A stretch of DNA of 64,000 nucleotides from Betaproteobacteria bacterium (GTDB lineage: Bacteria > Pseudomonadota > Gammaproteobacteria > Burkholderiales > SG8-41). Position numbers and translations under genes: made by a program. This document shows, one piece after another, positions 30,766 to 42,001 of this stretch; position 1 is the first letter of the stretch; each line of letters starts with the position of its first letter. The stretch covers positions 1 to 64,000 of the forward strand of contig JAKFUS010000041.1 in NCBI GenBank assembly GCA_021732605.1, read 5' to 3'. The notes beneath the pieces were generated by a model. It did no database searches. It was given only the letters and a program-made list of their open reading frames with translations, and was not told the origin of the DNA.

Positions 30766-31449
30766 ATGACCATCGATATCGCAGTGATTGATTACGGCAT
30801 GGGCAACCTGCGCTCGGTGTCCAAGGCCATCGAACACGTAGCGCCGGGCCGCAAGGTGGTGGTGACCGGCAACCCCGATGACGTGGCAGCGGCCGACCGT
30901 GTGGTGTTTCCGGGGCAGGGTGCTATGCCTGATTGCATGCGTGAAATGGACGCACGCGGTTTGCGCAGCGCGTTGCTCGCGGCTGCGCGCGACAAACCCT
31001 TCCTCGGCATCTGCATTGGTTTGCAGATGTTGTTCGAACACAGCGAAGAAGGTGACACGCCCGGCCTCGGTCTGCTCCCCGGTGTGGTGCGGCGGTTTCC
31101 GGCGGCGCGCATGGTCAATGCGCAAGGCGAAAAACTCAAAGTGCCGCACATGGGCTGGAATGAGGTGATGCAGGTCATGGCGCATCCTCTGTGGCAGGGA
31201 ATCGCCGACGGCAGCCGGTTCTATTTTGTGCACAGCTATTATCCCGAGCCCGCTGATCCGGGGCTGGTCGCCGGCTGGAGCGACTATCCCTTCCGGTTTG
31301 CCTGCGCGGCGGCGCGCGGCAATGTGTTCGCGGTGCAGTTCCATCCTGAAAAAAGCCACACTGCGGGCCTGCAACTGCTGTCTAATTTTGTGGCATGGCA
31401 ACCGGTGGTGCATGCGGTGCCCAACAGCGGTGCGGCCACTACAAGCTGA
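30766..31449 (+). CDS. hisH: Imidazole glycerol phosphate synthase glutaminase subunit
   Basis: IDYGMGNLRSV; FLGICIGLQMLFEHSEE. Confidence 0.96.
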   Translation: MTIDIAVIDYGMGNLRSVSKAIEHVAPGRKVVVTGNPDDVAAADRVVFPGQGAMPDCMREMDARGLRSALLAAARDKPFLGICIGLQMLFEHSEEGDTPGLGLLPGVVRRFPAARMVNAQGEKLKVPHMGWNEVMQVMAHPLWQGIADGSRFYFVHSYYPEPADPGLVAGWSDYPFRFACAAARGNVFAVQFHPEKSHTAGLQLLSNFVAWQPVVHAVPNSGAATTS

Positions 31450-31623
31450 AACCGGCTTGTAATTGCTGACGCTGCATTTGCTGCCGCTGTAGTATGATTA
31501 ACATCTGACGCAACCTATACGCAGACAACGCTTTTTTAAACGCCGTTTTTCTGACGCATTCCTCTGACGCTTATTTGATCCGGTTTAACTGTCGCTCCCC
31601 CATTCCGACTAAACCCGGTTTCG

Positions 31624-31668
31624 CAATTCGCCGCATTTCTCCGCACTTCTCCCCCCGCACTTTTCCCC
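31624..31668 (+). repeat. Degenerate pyrimidine-rich array E, hisH-hisA spacer
   Basis: CGCAATTCGCCGCATTTCTCCGCACTTCTCCCCCCGCACTTTTCC. Confidence 0.55.
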
Positions 31669-31675
31669 ATACTCC

Positions 31676-32422
31676 ATGCTGATCATTCCCGCCATTGACC
31701 TGAAAGACGGTCACTGTGTGCGCCTGAAACAGGGCGACATGAACGATGCCACGGTATTTTCCGAAGACCCCGCTGCGATGGCCAAACAATGGCTGGACCA
31801 GGGCGCGCGCCGCCTGCACGTGGTTGATCTCAATGGTGCCGCTGCGGGCAAACCGAAGAACCAGCCGGCCATCCGCGCCATTGTTCAGGCGGTGGGCACG
31901 GAATTGCCAGTGCAGCTGGGTGGTGGTATTCGCGATCTCGACACCATCGAGGCTTATATCGACGCCGGCATCAGTTACATCGTCATTGGTACCGCTGCGG
32001 TGAAAACGCCCGGTTTTCTGCAGGAAGCGTGCACCGCATTCCAGGGCCATATCATCGTTGCTCTCGACGCCAAGGACGGCAAGGTTGCCGTCGACGGCTG
32101 GTCGAAAATGACCGGACATGATGTCGTCGATCTGGCGAAAAAATTCGAGGACTACGGCGTCGAAGCCGTGATCTACACCGATATCGGCCGCGACGGCATG
32201 CTCACTGGCGTCAACATCGAGGCCACGGTTGCCCTGGCGCGCCAGTTGAATGTGCCGGTGATCGCCAGTGGCGGCATTACCGATCTCGAAGATGTCAAAA
32301 AACTTTGCGCCGTCGAAGCCGAAGGTATCACCGGCGCCATTACCGGTCGCGCGGTGTACCAGGGTACGCTGGATTTCAGGGCGGCGCAGAAGCTGGCCGA
32401 CAAACTTTCCAAAGTTGGGTAA
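31676..32422 (+). CDS. hisA: ProFAR isomerase
   Basis: [21 protein letters not shown]. Confidence 0.97.
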   Translation: MLIIPAIDLKDGHCVRLKQGDMNDATVFSEDPAAMAKQWLDQGARRLHVVDLNGAAAGKPKNQPAIRAIVQAVGTELPVQLGGGIRDLDTIEAYIDAGISYIVIGTAAVKTPGFLQEACTAFQGHIIVALDAKDGKVAVDGWSKMTGHDVVDLAKKFEDYGVEAVIYTDIGRDGMLTGVNIEATVALARQLNVPVIASGGITDLEDVKKLCAVEAEGITGAITGRAVYQGTLDFRAAQKLADKLSKVG

Positions 32423-32526
32423 TTGGTAATTGGTGACTGGTAATTGGTAAACGACTACTACTGTTGGCGTTTGACCCTTCACTCATTACCAATAACCAAT
32501 CACCAGTTACCAGTTACCAGTCACCG
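32419..32526 (+). repeat. Inverted heptamer array B, hisA-hisF spacer
   Basis: GTAATTG GTAATTG GTGACTG GTAATTG ... CATTACC AATAACC AATCACC AGTTACC AGTTACC AGTCACC. Confidence 0.9.
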
Positions 32527-32534
32527 GTCTACGA

Positions 32535-33305
32535 ATGGGCCTAGCCAAACGCATCATCCCCTGTCTCGACGTCACCGCCGGCCGCGTGGTCAAGGGTGTC
32601 AATTTTGTCGAGTTGAAGGATGCCGGCGATCCGGTCGAAATCGCGCGTCGCTATGATGATCAGGGCGCCGATGAGCTGACCTTCCTCGATATCACGGCGA
32701 GCAGCGACGATCGCGGCCTGATCCTGCACATCATCGAGTCTGTTGCTGCGCAGGTGTTCATCCCGCTGACGGTCGGCGGGGGCGTGCGCTCGGTGGAGGA
32801 CGTGCGCCGCCTGCTCAATGCCGGCGCTGATAAGGTCAGCATCAACACCTCCGCGGTGCAGAATCCGCAACTGGTGGCCGATGCCAGCGGCCGTTATGGC
32901 GCGCAGTGCATCGTTGTCGCCGTCGATGCCAAACGTGTGACCAGGAACGGGCCGCTGCGCTGGGAGGTCTATACCCACGGCGGCCGCAAGGCCACGGGAC
33001 TGGATGCGGTGGAATGGGGCAAAAAAATGCAGGCATTGGGCGCGGGCGAAATCCTGCTCACCAGCATGGACCGTGACGGCACACGCATCGGTTTTGATCT
33101 CGAACTGACCAGCGCGTTTTCATCGGCGCTGGATATTCCCGTCATCGCCAGCGGCGGCGTCGGCAACCTTGACCATCTGGCCGACGGCGTCACCATCGGC
33201 CACGCCGATGCAGTGCTCGCCGCGAGCATTTTTCACTATGGCGAATACACGGTGCGCCAGGCCAAGGAACGGATGGCGCAGCGGGGTATTGAGGTCCGCT
33301 TGTAA
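32535..33305 (+). CDS. hisF: Imidazole glycerol phosphate synthase cyclase subunit
   Basis: [24 protein letters not shown]. Confidence 0.97.
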   Translation: MGLAKRIIPCLDVTAGRVVKGVNFVELKDAGDPVEIARRYDDQGADELTFLDITASSDDRGLILHIIESVAAQVFIPLTVGGGVRSVEDVRRLLNAGADKVSINTSAVQNPQLVADASGRYGAQCIVVAVDAKRVTRNGPLRWEVYTHGGRKATGLDAVEWGKKMQALGAGEILLTSMDRDGTRIGFDLELTSAFSSALDIPVIASGGVGNLDHLADGVTIGHADAVLAASIFHYGEYTVRQAKERMAQRGIEVRL

Positions 33306-33329
33306 GATTGATTTGAAGCGCAATAAAAA

Positions 33330-33352
33330 ATCAATTAAAATCAATAACTTAT
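33330..33352 (+). repeat. AT-rich motif copy c (hisF-hisI gap)
   Basis: ATCAATTAAAATCAATAACTTAT; matches IHF consensus. Confidence 0.7.
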
Positions 33353-33392
33353 AAATTTCGGGCGAGTTGTTCCCGGGGGACAGGAGAATAGG

Positions 33393-33782
33393 GTGTCAGA
33401 CTGGCTGGACCGCATACACTGGGGCGCCGACGGGCTGATCCCGGCAGTGACGCAGGAGGCCGGATCGGGGCGGGTGCTGACCGTCGCGTGGGTGAACCGC
33501 GAAGCACTGCAGCAGACTGCAGCCACCGGCGAGGCCCACTACTGGTCGCGGTCGCGCAAAAAATTGTGGCACAAGGGCGAGGAATCCGGCTATGTGCAGA
33601 AGGTCAAAGCGATACGCCTCGATTGTGACGAGGATGTGGTGCTGTTCGAAGTCGAGCAGGTCGGCGGCATCGCCTGTCACACCGGGCGACATAGCTGTTT
33701 TTTTCATGAACTGCGCAAGGGGAGCTGGGTCGAGGTGGATCCAGTGCTGAAAGACCCCAAAACGATTTACAAAAAGCAGTAG
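33393..33782 (+). CDS. hisI: Phosphoribosyl-AMP cyclohydrolase
   Basis: [34 protein letters not shown]. Confidence 0.95.
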   Translation: MSDWLDRIHWGADGLIPAVTQEAGSGRVLTVAWVNREALQQTAATGEAHYWSRSRKKLWHKGEESGYVQKVKAIRLDCDEDVVLFEVEQVGGIACHTGRHSCFFHELRKGSWVEVDPVLKDPKTIYKKQ

Positions 33783-33793
33783 TACGGTAATTA

Positions 33794-34123
33794 ATGGCCA
33801 ATATCGACAAAGACATACTGTTGCGGCTGGGCGGGACCATCGCCGCGCGCAAGGGCGCCGACGCGGCGGGTTCGTACGTCGCCGGTTTGCTGGCCAAGGG
33901 CGAGGACGCGATCCTGCGCAAGGTGCTGGAGGAGGCGGCGGAGACTCTGCTCGCCTCGAAGGAGGGTGATAAACTGCATTTGGTCCGCGAGACCGCCGAC
34001 CTGTGGTTTCACACGCTGGTGTTGCTGGCCTGGCACGGTGTCGGGCCGGAAGATGTGCTTGCTGAATTGCAGCGGCGCGAGGGTGTGTCCGGCGTCGCGG
34101 AAAAGGCATTGCGAAACAAGTAA
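33794..34123 (+). CDS. hisE: Phosphoribosyl-ATP pyrophosphatase
   Basis: ILRKVLEEAAETLLASK; ETADLWFHTLVLL. Confidence 0.94.
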   Translation: MANIDKDILLRLGGTIAARKGADAAGSYVAGLLAKGEDAILRKVLEEAAETLLASKEGDKLHLVRETADLWFHTLVLLAWHGVGPEDVLAELQRREGVSGVAEKALRNK

Positions 34124-34203
34124 GGTCACAAGCAAGGTCGCGCCGGCAGCACGGCGCATGAATTCTTACCCCGTGCTCGTGCACGGATCATGAGGAGCTT
34201 GTT

Positions 34204-34434
34204 ATGGGTTCGTTCAGCATCTGGCATTGGTTGATCGTGTTGCTGGTGGTGGTCCTGATATTTGGCACCAAGAAACTGCGCAATATCGGCGCTGACCTTG
34301 GCGGCGCAGTCAAGGGGTTCAAGGAAGGCGTGAAGGCCGGCGACGACAAAGCCGGCGAGGCCAAGTCTGAAATCCCGCCCTCGACCGGCCAGACCATCGA
34401 CGGCGAAGCGCGCAAGGAAACCACGAAGTCGTGA
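34204..34434 (+). CDS. tatA: Twin-arginine translocase subunit TatA
   Basis: [42 protein letters not shown]. Confidence 0.96.
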   Translation: MGSFSIWHWLIVLLVVVLIFGTKKLRNIGADLGGAVKGFKEGVKAGDDKAGEAKSEIPPSTGQTIDGEARKETTKS

Positions 34435-34435
34435 C

Positions 34436-34539
34436 GGGTAAGAGTTGAAGGGTAATGGGTAAACTGTAAATGCAGGGGTTTCCCTGCTACGTGCTTTCAC
34501 CCATTACTCATCACCCATTACTCATCACCCATCACCCCC
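34436..34539 (+). repeat. Inverted heptamer array C, tatA-tatB spacer
   Basis: GGGTAA..GGGTAATGGGTAA ... CACCCAT TACTCAT CACCCAT TACTCAT CACCCAT CACCCCC; central GCAGGG-GTTT-CCCTGC hairpin. Confidence 0.9.
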
Positions 34540-34968
34540 ATGTTTGATATCGGCTTCTCCGAATTGATGGTCATTGCCGTGGTGGCGCTGATTGTCATCG
34601 GCCCGGAGAAATTGCCCAAAGTCGCGCGCACCGTCGGCCACCTGTTCGGCCGCATGCAGCGCTATGTCAACGACGTGAAGTCGGACATCAGCCGCGAAAT
34701 GGCGCTCGATGATCTGCGCAAACTGCAATCGAGCATGCAGGACACGGTGCAGTCGATCGAGCAGTCGGTGACCACGGAAGTCCGGGCTGCAGAGGAATCG
34801 GTAGCCGGGGAGGTGCGCTCGGCAGAACAGTCAATGGCCGAGGAGAAGCGTTCGGCTGGAAGCGAAATGAACAAAATAACCGCCGCTTCGCCGGCCTCTG
34901 CCGCAGACTCTGCAGCACCGGGCGCACCCGCAGCCGTCGCCGTGCCGGAACCGGTCAAACCGGTATAA
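34540..34968 (+). CDS. tatB: Twin-arginine translocase subunit TatB
   Basis: [33 protein letters not shown]. Confidence 0.96.
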   Translation: MFDIGFSELMVIAVVALIVIGPEKLPKVARTVGHLFGRMQRYVNDVKSDISREMALDDLRKLQSSMQDTVQSIEQSVTTEVRAAEESVAGEVRSAEQSMAEEKRSAGSEMNKITAASPASAADSAAPGAPAAVAVPEPVKPV

Positions 34969-34989
34969 AAGAACCGGCGAAAACAAGCG

Positions 34990-35811
34990 GTGACCGAAGA
35001 CACCTTCATCTCCCACCTGGTCGAACTGCGCGACCGGCTGCTGCGTGCGCTGATCGCGTTCGGGCTGGTGCTGCTGGTGCTGATTCCGTTTTCTTCCAAC
35101 CTCTACGACCTGCTGGCGACACCGATGATGCACGCGCTGCCCGAGGGCGCAAAAATGATCGCCACCGGCGTGATCACGCCGTTCCTGGTGCCCGTCAAGG
35201 TAGCGATGATGCTGGCTTTCATGATCACGCTGCCCTACACGCTGTTCCAGGCCTGGTCGTTCATTGCGCCCGGCCTCTATAACCACGAAAAACGTCTGGT
35301 GCTGCCACTGGTGGTGATGAGTACGCTGCTGTTCGTGATCGGCATCGCGTTCTGCTATTTCTTTGTCTTCAACACCGTATTCCACTTCATCAACCAGATC
35401 GCGCCAAAAAGCATTTCGGTGGCGCCGGACATCGAAAACTATCTCAATTTCGTGCTCACCATGTTCATGGCCTTCGGTCTGACTTTCGAGACGCCGATCG
35501 TGGTGGTGATGCTGACGCGCATGGGCATCGTCACGCTGGAGCAGTTGCGCAACATCCGGCCCTATTTCATTGTCATTGCCTTCATCATCGCCGCGGTGGT
35601 CACACCGCCCGACGTGGTGTCGCAACTGCTGCTGGCGATTCCGATGTGCCTGCTGTTCGAGGTGGGCTTGTTTGCTGCGCGCTTCGTGCCGCCACGGCCG
35701 CGCAGCGCGGAAGATGATGAATCGGGAAAATACAGTCCGCCGTCGGATGCGGCGCAGGACGCGGAACTCGACCGGATCGCTGCCGAAGAGCGCAGCCGCT
35801 CCGGCAACTGA
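34990..35811 (+). CDS. tatC: Twin-arginine translocase subunit TatC
   Basis: TFISHLVELRDRLLRALIAFG; multi-TM. Confidence 0.97.
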   Translation: MTEDTFISHLVELRDRLLRALIAFGLVLLVLIPFSSNLYDLLATPMMHALPEGAKMIATGVITPFLVPVKVAMMLAFMITLPYTLFQAWSFIAPGLYNHEKRLVLPLVVMSTLLFVIGIAFCYFFVFNTVFHFINQIAPKSISVAPDIENYLNFVLTMFMAFGLTFETPIVVVMLTRMGIVTLEQLRNIRPYFIVIAFIIAAVVTPPDVVSQLLLAIPMCLLFEVGLFAARFVPPRPRSAEDDESGKYSPPSDAAQDAELDRIAAEERSRSGN

Positions 35812-35976
35812 CCTCGTCAAACAGGGCGCTAAACCAGCGGACGAGCTTGCCGCGGATCAAGGTGCCGGTTGCTGTTGTCGGCTTAGCCGATAAGCAGACT
35901 AAGCCAGCAGAAGCGGCTGGCGGCGACAGCGGGCTAAGCCGAATAGAGCCGCCGGTAGGGGTTACCGGCTAAGTAA

Positions 35977-37146
<1,170 letters not shown>

Positions 37147-37204
37147 GAAGGGGCTGCGGGGTCGCGGTTACAATGTTTTTTGTTTGAAGAATTCAATCGG
37201 GCTT

Positions 37205-37966
37205 ATGAAACGGGAGCTTATGCAACGCGCTGCGCTCGACGCCTATTTGGCGGATTATCTGCAAGTCTCTGATTTCCGTGATTATTGCCCAAACGGCCTG
37301 CAGGTGGAAGGGCGCGCCGAAATATCGGACATCATCACCGGTGTCACCGCATCGGCCGCGCTGATCGAAGCGGCCGTAGCTGCCGGTGCGGATGCGCTGA
37401 TCGTGCACCACGGCTATTTCTGGCGTGGCGAAGACGGTCGCATTACCGGCATGCGCCGCCGTCGCATAGGGCTGTTGCTGGAGCATGACCTCAACCTGTT
37501 TGCCTATCACCTGCCGCTGGATGTTCATCCCGAAATCGGCAACAACGCCATGCTGGCGCAGCGCCTCGGCCTGGCACCGGCGGGTTGTTTCGGCGAACAG
37601 AACATCGGCGTGCACGGCACATTGGCAGGTGCCACCACACTGGCGCAGTTTTCAGACTTGATCGGCAAACAGGTCGCGCGCCCGCCGCTGGCGATCGGTG
37701 ACCCGGCGCGGTCGCTGCGCCGCGTCGCCTGGTGCACCGGAGGCGCGCAGGGACTGTTCGAGCAGGCCATCGCGCTGGGGGTCGATGCCTACATCAGCGG
37801 AGAAATTTCCGAACAGACGGTGCATGCCGCGCGCGAATCCGGTGTTGCCTACATCGCAGCCGGCCACCATGCCACGGAGCGCTACGGCGTGCAGGCGCTG
37901 GGTGAACACCTGGCGCAGCGCTTCGGGTTAAGGCACCGTTTTATTGAAATCGAAAATCCTGTTTAA
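37205..37966 (+). CDS. Nif3-like dinuclear metal center protein
   Basis: [34 protein letters not shown]; in-frame starts at 37205 or 37220. Confidence 0.93.
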   Translation: MKRELMQRAALDAYLADYLQVSDFRDYCPNGLQVEGRAEISDIITGVTASAALIEAAVAAGADALIVHHGYFWRGEDGRITGMRRRRIGLLLEHDLNLFAYHLPLDVHPEIGNNAMLAQRLGLAPAGCFGEQNIGVHGTLAGATTLAQFSDLIGKQVARPPLAIGDPARSLRRVAWCTGGAQGLFEQAIALGVDAYISGEISEQTVHAARESGVAYIAAGHHATERYGVQALGEHLAQRFGLRHRFIEIENPV

Positions 37967-37977
37967 ATGATGTTGGA

Positions 37978-38005
37978 TGGTGCAAAGCCTGAGCGCTTTG
38001 CACCA
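37978..38005 (+). terminator. Perfect 11-bp stem-loop after Nif3-like gene
   Basis: TGGTGCAAAGC-CTGAGC-GCTTTGCACCA; no T-tract. Confidence 0.5.
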
Positions 38006-38057
38006 CATCGACGCGTCAATCCGCATGCAATCCCTCCCGGTGCGTGTTTTTCCGTGG

Positions 38058-38092
38058 CATGGTTGTTGCTGAAAATACATGGTTGTTGCTGA
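38058..38092 (+). promoter_or_regulatory. 15-bp direct repeat with 20-bp period upstream of Bug gene
   Basis: CATGGTTGTTGCTGA at 38058-38072 and 38078-38092. Confidence 0.6.
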
Positions 38093-38165
38093 TAGTATTA
38101 ATGATCTATTGCATGACTTTACGGGCCGCCGCGCATCACACCCCATCACATCCCCCGGAGTTTTC

Positions 38166-39143
38166 ATGAACAGCCGATCGTTTTTTTGCGCCGTGTTTGC
38201 ACTCGGCGCGGCAATATCCGTTACAACAGGCGTGGCCTGCGCTCAGCAATATCCCGTTCGTCCCGTGCGCGTCGTTGTACCGTTTCCGCCGGGCGGCATT
38301 TCCGACGGTCTGGCGCGCGTGATCGTGCAGCACCTGAGTACCACCCAGGGCCAGCAGTTTGTCGTGGACAACCGTCCGGGTGCGGGCACCACGCTGGCAG
38401 CGGCAACAGTCGCAAAATCTCCGGCCGACGGTTACACACTGTATTTCACCGACGTCACCACGCATGCCATCAACGCGTCGCTGTATTCCAGACTGCCATT
38501 CGATTCAGTGCAGGATTTTTCGCAGATTGCGATGGTCGCGCAGACGCCGCTGATCCTGATCGTGCATCCCTCGCTGCCGGTGAAATCAGTTGCCGAACTG
38601 GTGACGCTGGCGAAGGCGCGGCCTGACGAAATCAACTATGCGTCATCGGGCAACGGCACGATCCTGCATTTGTCGGGCGAGACGCTGAAATCGATGGCCA
38701 AGATCAAGATGGTGCACATCCCGTACAAAGGCAGCGCGCCGGCGGTGGCGGCGGTGCTGGGCGGCGAGGCGTCGATCAGCTTTTCGACCACACCCGCTGC
38801 CCTGCCGCACATCAAGGCCGGCAAGCTGCGCCCGCTGGGGGTGACGAGCGTGACCCGTTCCCCGGTCGTCCCTGATGTCCCGACGATGACCGAGACCCTG
38901 AAGGGTTTCGACATCGTGCTCTACAGCGGCTTGATGGGACCTCCCGGCATACCCGGCGACATCGTCACGCAACTGAACGGCGAGATCGCGAAAATGCTGA
39001 CGCTGCAGAAGGTCAAGGACACCTGGACGGGCTATGGCGCCGCGCCGGTGACGATGACACCGGCGAAATTTACGGAGCATTTGCGCGCGGACATCGCCAA
39101 ACTCGGCAAACTGGTGAAGGCGGCGGGGGCCACTGTCGATTGA
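38166..39143 (+). CDS. Bug-family tripartite tricarboxylate transporter substrate-binding protein
   Basis: Signal peptide; QYPVRPVRVVVPFPPGG; VDNRPGAGTTLAA. Confidence 0.93.
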   Translation: MNSRSFFCAVFALGAAISVTTGVACAQQYPVRPVRVVVPFPPGGISDGLARVIVQHLSTTQGQQFVVDNRPGAGTTLAAATVAKSPADGYTLYFTDVTTHAINASLYSRLPFDSVQDFSQIAMVAQTPLILIVHPSLPVKSVAELVTLAKARPDEINYASSGNGTILHLSGETLKSMAKIKMVHIPYKGSAPAVAAVLGGEASISFSTTPAALPHIKAGKLRPLGVTSVTRSPVVPDVPTMTETLKGFDIVLYSGLMGPPGIPGDIVTQLNGEIAKMLTLQKVKDTWTGYGAAPVTMTPAKFTEHLRADIAKLGKLVKAAGATVD

Positions 39144-39194
39144 ACATGCGACAATCCGGGGACAGGTAAACAATCGGGATCCCGCCCCCGCAAC

Positions 39195-40823
39195 ATGAAC
39201 GCAGCAGATCTGCATTTCCTCGGCATTGCTGAAACCGCAAGGCTGATCCAGACGAAAAAACTGTCGCCGGTCGAACTGGTCGAGGCAATGCTGGCGCGCA
39301 TTGCCCTGATCGAGCCGCAACTCAATGCTTACATCACGGTCACCGCAGATCTGGCGCGCGCGCAGGCCAGGACGGCCGAGCAGGAAATCGCCCGCGGTGA
39401 CTATCGTGGACCGCTGCACGGCATCCCCTTTGCGCTGAAGGACATCTACAACACCAAAGGCATACTCACATCCGGCGGCTCCCGGATCTGCATCGACAAC
39501 ATCCCCGCAGGAGATGCCACAGCCGCGCGCAAGCTGCGGGAAGCGGGCGCGGTGTTGCTTGGCAAGCTGCAGACCCACGAGTTCGCGCATGGCGGGCCGT
39601 CATTTGACCTGCCATGGCCGCCGTCGCGCAATCCATGGAATACAGCGCATTTCACCGGTGGTTCATCCAGCGGCGCCAGCGCGGCACTTGCGGCCGGGCT
39701 GACGCCTGCGGCGCTGGGCTCCGATACCGGTGGATCGATCCGTGGGCCGGCCTCTTTCTGTGGCGTCACCGGACTGATGCCGACCTACGGCCTGGTCAGC
39801 CGCGCCGGCGTGATTCCCAATTCCTTCACCTTCGATCACTGCGGGCCGATGGCGCGCAGCGCGGAGGATTGCGCGATCCTTCTGCAGGCCATCGCAGGCT
39901 ACGATGCGCAGGACGCGGGCAGCATCCAGCAGGACATCCCTGATTTTCGCGCCGCACTCAATCCCGACATCCGCGGTTTGAGGATCGGCGTACTGCGCCA
40001 TTACTGGGAAGAGGATCTGCCTGCGCACCCGGAACATGCGGCGGCGCTGGATGAAGTGATCAGCACGTTCATCCGCTTCGGTGCAAAAGTCGAGGACTGC
40101 CGCGCACGGCCGATGATGGACGGGCTCGATATCAAGGTCATCATTGCGGAGAGCGAGATATTTGCGATTCACCAGGACCAGCTGACCGCGCGGCCCGGCG
40201 ATTTCGGCCGCGACTTTCTCGGCCGCATCCTGCCGGCCTGTCTGTTTCAGGCCGCAGATTATGTGCAGGCGCTGCGCGAGCACCGGCGTTACCTGGCCGA
40301 AATGAAACCGCTGGTCGAGCGTTATGACGTGCTGCTGACCTGCGGCTTTGGCCCGGCGCCACGGCTGGATGCGCACAAGACACTCAACTTCTGGCAGCGC
40401 TCCAATGCATTTACGCCATCCAATGTCGCGCGCACACCGGCGTTGGTGCTGCCCTGCGGTTTTTCAAAGAGTGGACTGCCGCTGGGATTGCAATTGCTGG
40501 CGCGCCCTTCGGCTGATGCGCAGGTGCTGCGCGCGGGCCATGCCTACCAGCTCGCCACCGACTGGCACCTGCGTCGTCCCGCGCTGATACCCGGCGTTCC
40601 GCCGCCGGCGGTGGATACCCGGGCCAACGAGCCGGGAACGGCGGATCTTGATGCGGCGACGTGTGCGCATGTGGAAACCATGGCACGGCGTGCCGGCCTG
40701 CGTCTCAACGAACGGCAGATGCAGATACTCCTCGAGGCTGCGCCATATGCGCTGGCGATGGCCGGGCGCATCCATAAACCGCGTGACCGCATGGACGAAC
40801 CTTCCCTGGTATTCCGTTTCTAG
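39195..40823 (+). CDS. Amidase signature family enzyme
   Basis: GGSSSGASAALAAGLTPAALGSDTGGSIRGPASFCGVTGL. Confidence 0.93.
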   Translation: MNAADLHFLGIAETARLIQTKKLSPVELVEAMLARIALIEPQLNAYITVTADLARAQARTAEQEIARGDYRGPLHGIPFALKDIYNTKGILTSGGSRICIDNIPAGDATAARKLREAGAVLLGKLQTHEFAHGGPSFDLPWPPSRNPWNTAHFTGGSSSGASAALAAGLTPAALGSDTGGSIRGPASFCGVTGLMPTYGLVSRAGVIPNSFTFDHCGPMARSAEDCAILLQAIAGYDAQDAGSIQQDIPDFRAALNPDIRGLRIGVLRHYWEEDLPAHPEHAAALDEVISTFIRFGAKVEDCRARPMMDGLDIKVIIAESEIFAIHQDQLTARPGDFGRDFLGRILPACLFQAADYVQALREHRRYLAEMKPLVERYDVLLTCGFGPAPRLDAHKTLNFWQRSNAFTPSNVARTPALVLPCGFSKSGLPLGLQLLARPSADAQVLRAGHAYQLATDWHLRRPALIPGVPPPAVDTRANEPGTADLDAATCAHVETMARRAGLRLNERQMQILLEAAPYALAMAGRIHKPRDRMDEPSLVFRF

Positions 40824-40849
40824 ATTGATGCAAGCAAAGAGGCCCCACC

Positions 40850-41860
40850 TTGAATCCTGATTCCATGCCGCTGTGGCAGGACCAGCCCGAAGGCCGCTGG
40901 TTTACCCGCATGCCCGTCACCACCATGTTGAACGGTGCGACGCTGGCCGTGCCGCTGCACGTAATCACCGGCCGGCACCCGGGGCCGACGTTCGGCATCA
41001 TCACCAACACCCATGGCGACGAGTTCCTGGCGACGATGGCCATCCGTGAATTCGTTCTGGCACTGGATACTGCAAAGCTGAAGGGGCGCATCGTGCTGGT
41101 ACCGGTGGCCAACCCGATGGCTACTGCAGGATTCGGCCGCCTGACACCGGAGCAGCACGGCCGCACGGACCTGCACGAGGTTTATCCCGGCAACGCACGC
41201 GGCAATACCACGCAGATGATTGCGGCGACGATCACCGCGAACGTCCTGCACCACGTCGATGCGCTGATCGACTTTCATTCCGGCGGCAGCGGCGGACGGT
41301 TGCAGGCGCGGGTGGACCACAACAGCAAGGCGCCCGACGCGCTGAAGCAAAAAAACATTGCAATGGCCCGCGCTTTTGGCGCGCCATTTGTGCACGAGAA
41401 CGAATTTGCCGGCGCGGCGGCGCATTACCTCAACACGCGCGGCGTGCCGGCGGTGAATCCCGAGGTCGGGGGCTGTTATCTCGGCCCGGAAACATCGCAG
41501 CACTACACCGCGATGATGAAGCGCGGACTTGCCGGCATGATGTGTCATCTCGGCATGCTCGAAGGCGATGCCAAGCCGCCGCGGCAGATCGATTTTGATA
41601 CCAAGGCCAGACGCGAGTTGCGTCCGAAAAACAGCGGCTATCTCGAGTCGTATTACGAAAAACCGGAACAGCTGGGGCAACTGGTAACCAGCGGCACCAA
41701 ACTCGGACAGGTGGTGGACATGTACACCTACGAGGTTATTGAAGAGATTGTGGCTCCGTTTGACGGCTATCTGTTTTTCTCGCGTTATTCCGGCATGGTT
41801 GGCGGCGGCACCCAGGCTTTTGCTCTGGCCGAGGCCGCAGGCTCGAAGTGGCTGGACTGA
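40850..41860 (+). CDS. Succinylglutamate desuccinylase/aspartoacylase family protein
   Basis: THGDEFLATMAIREF; VDALIDFHSGG; TTG start. Confidence 0.88.
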   Translation: MNPDSMPLWQDQPEGRWFTRMPVTTMLNGATLAVPLHVITGRHPGPTFGIITNTHGDEFLATMAIREFVLALDTAKLKGRIVLVPVANPMATAGFGRLTPEQHGRTDLHEVYPGNARGNTTQMIAATITANVLHHVDALIDFHSGGSGGRLQARVDHNSKAPDALKQKNIAMARAFGAPFVHENEFAGAAAHYLNTRGVPAVNPEVGGCYLGPETSQHYTAMMKRGLAGMMCHLGMLEGDAKPPRQIDFDTKARRELRPKNSGYLESYYEKPEQLGQLVTSGTKLGQVVDMYTYEVIEEIVAPFDGYLFFSRYSGMVGGGTQAFALAEAAGSKWLD

Positions 41861-42001
41861 AAGGGCACCGGGTTACGCCAGCCGGTCCGCTGGATCCCAC
41901 GACCGGGCAGTGCAAGCCGTTACACTCTGTAACAAATTAGGCGGCTCCGGGCAGCGCGGCGGGGCTATCATGTGGCTACCCTAGGTACCCGAGGAGGGTC
42001 C

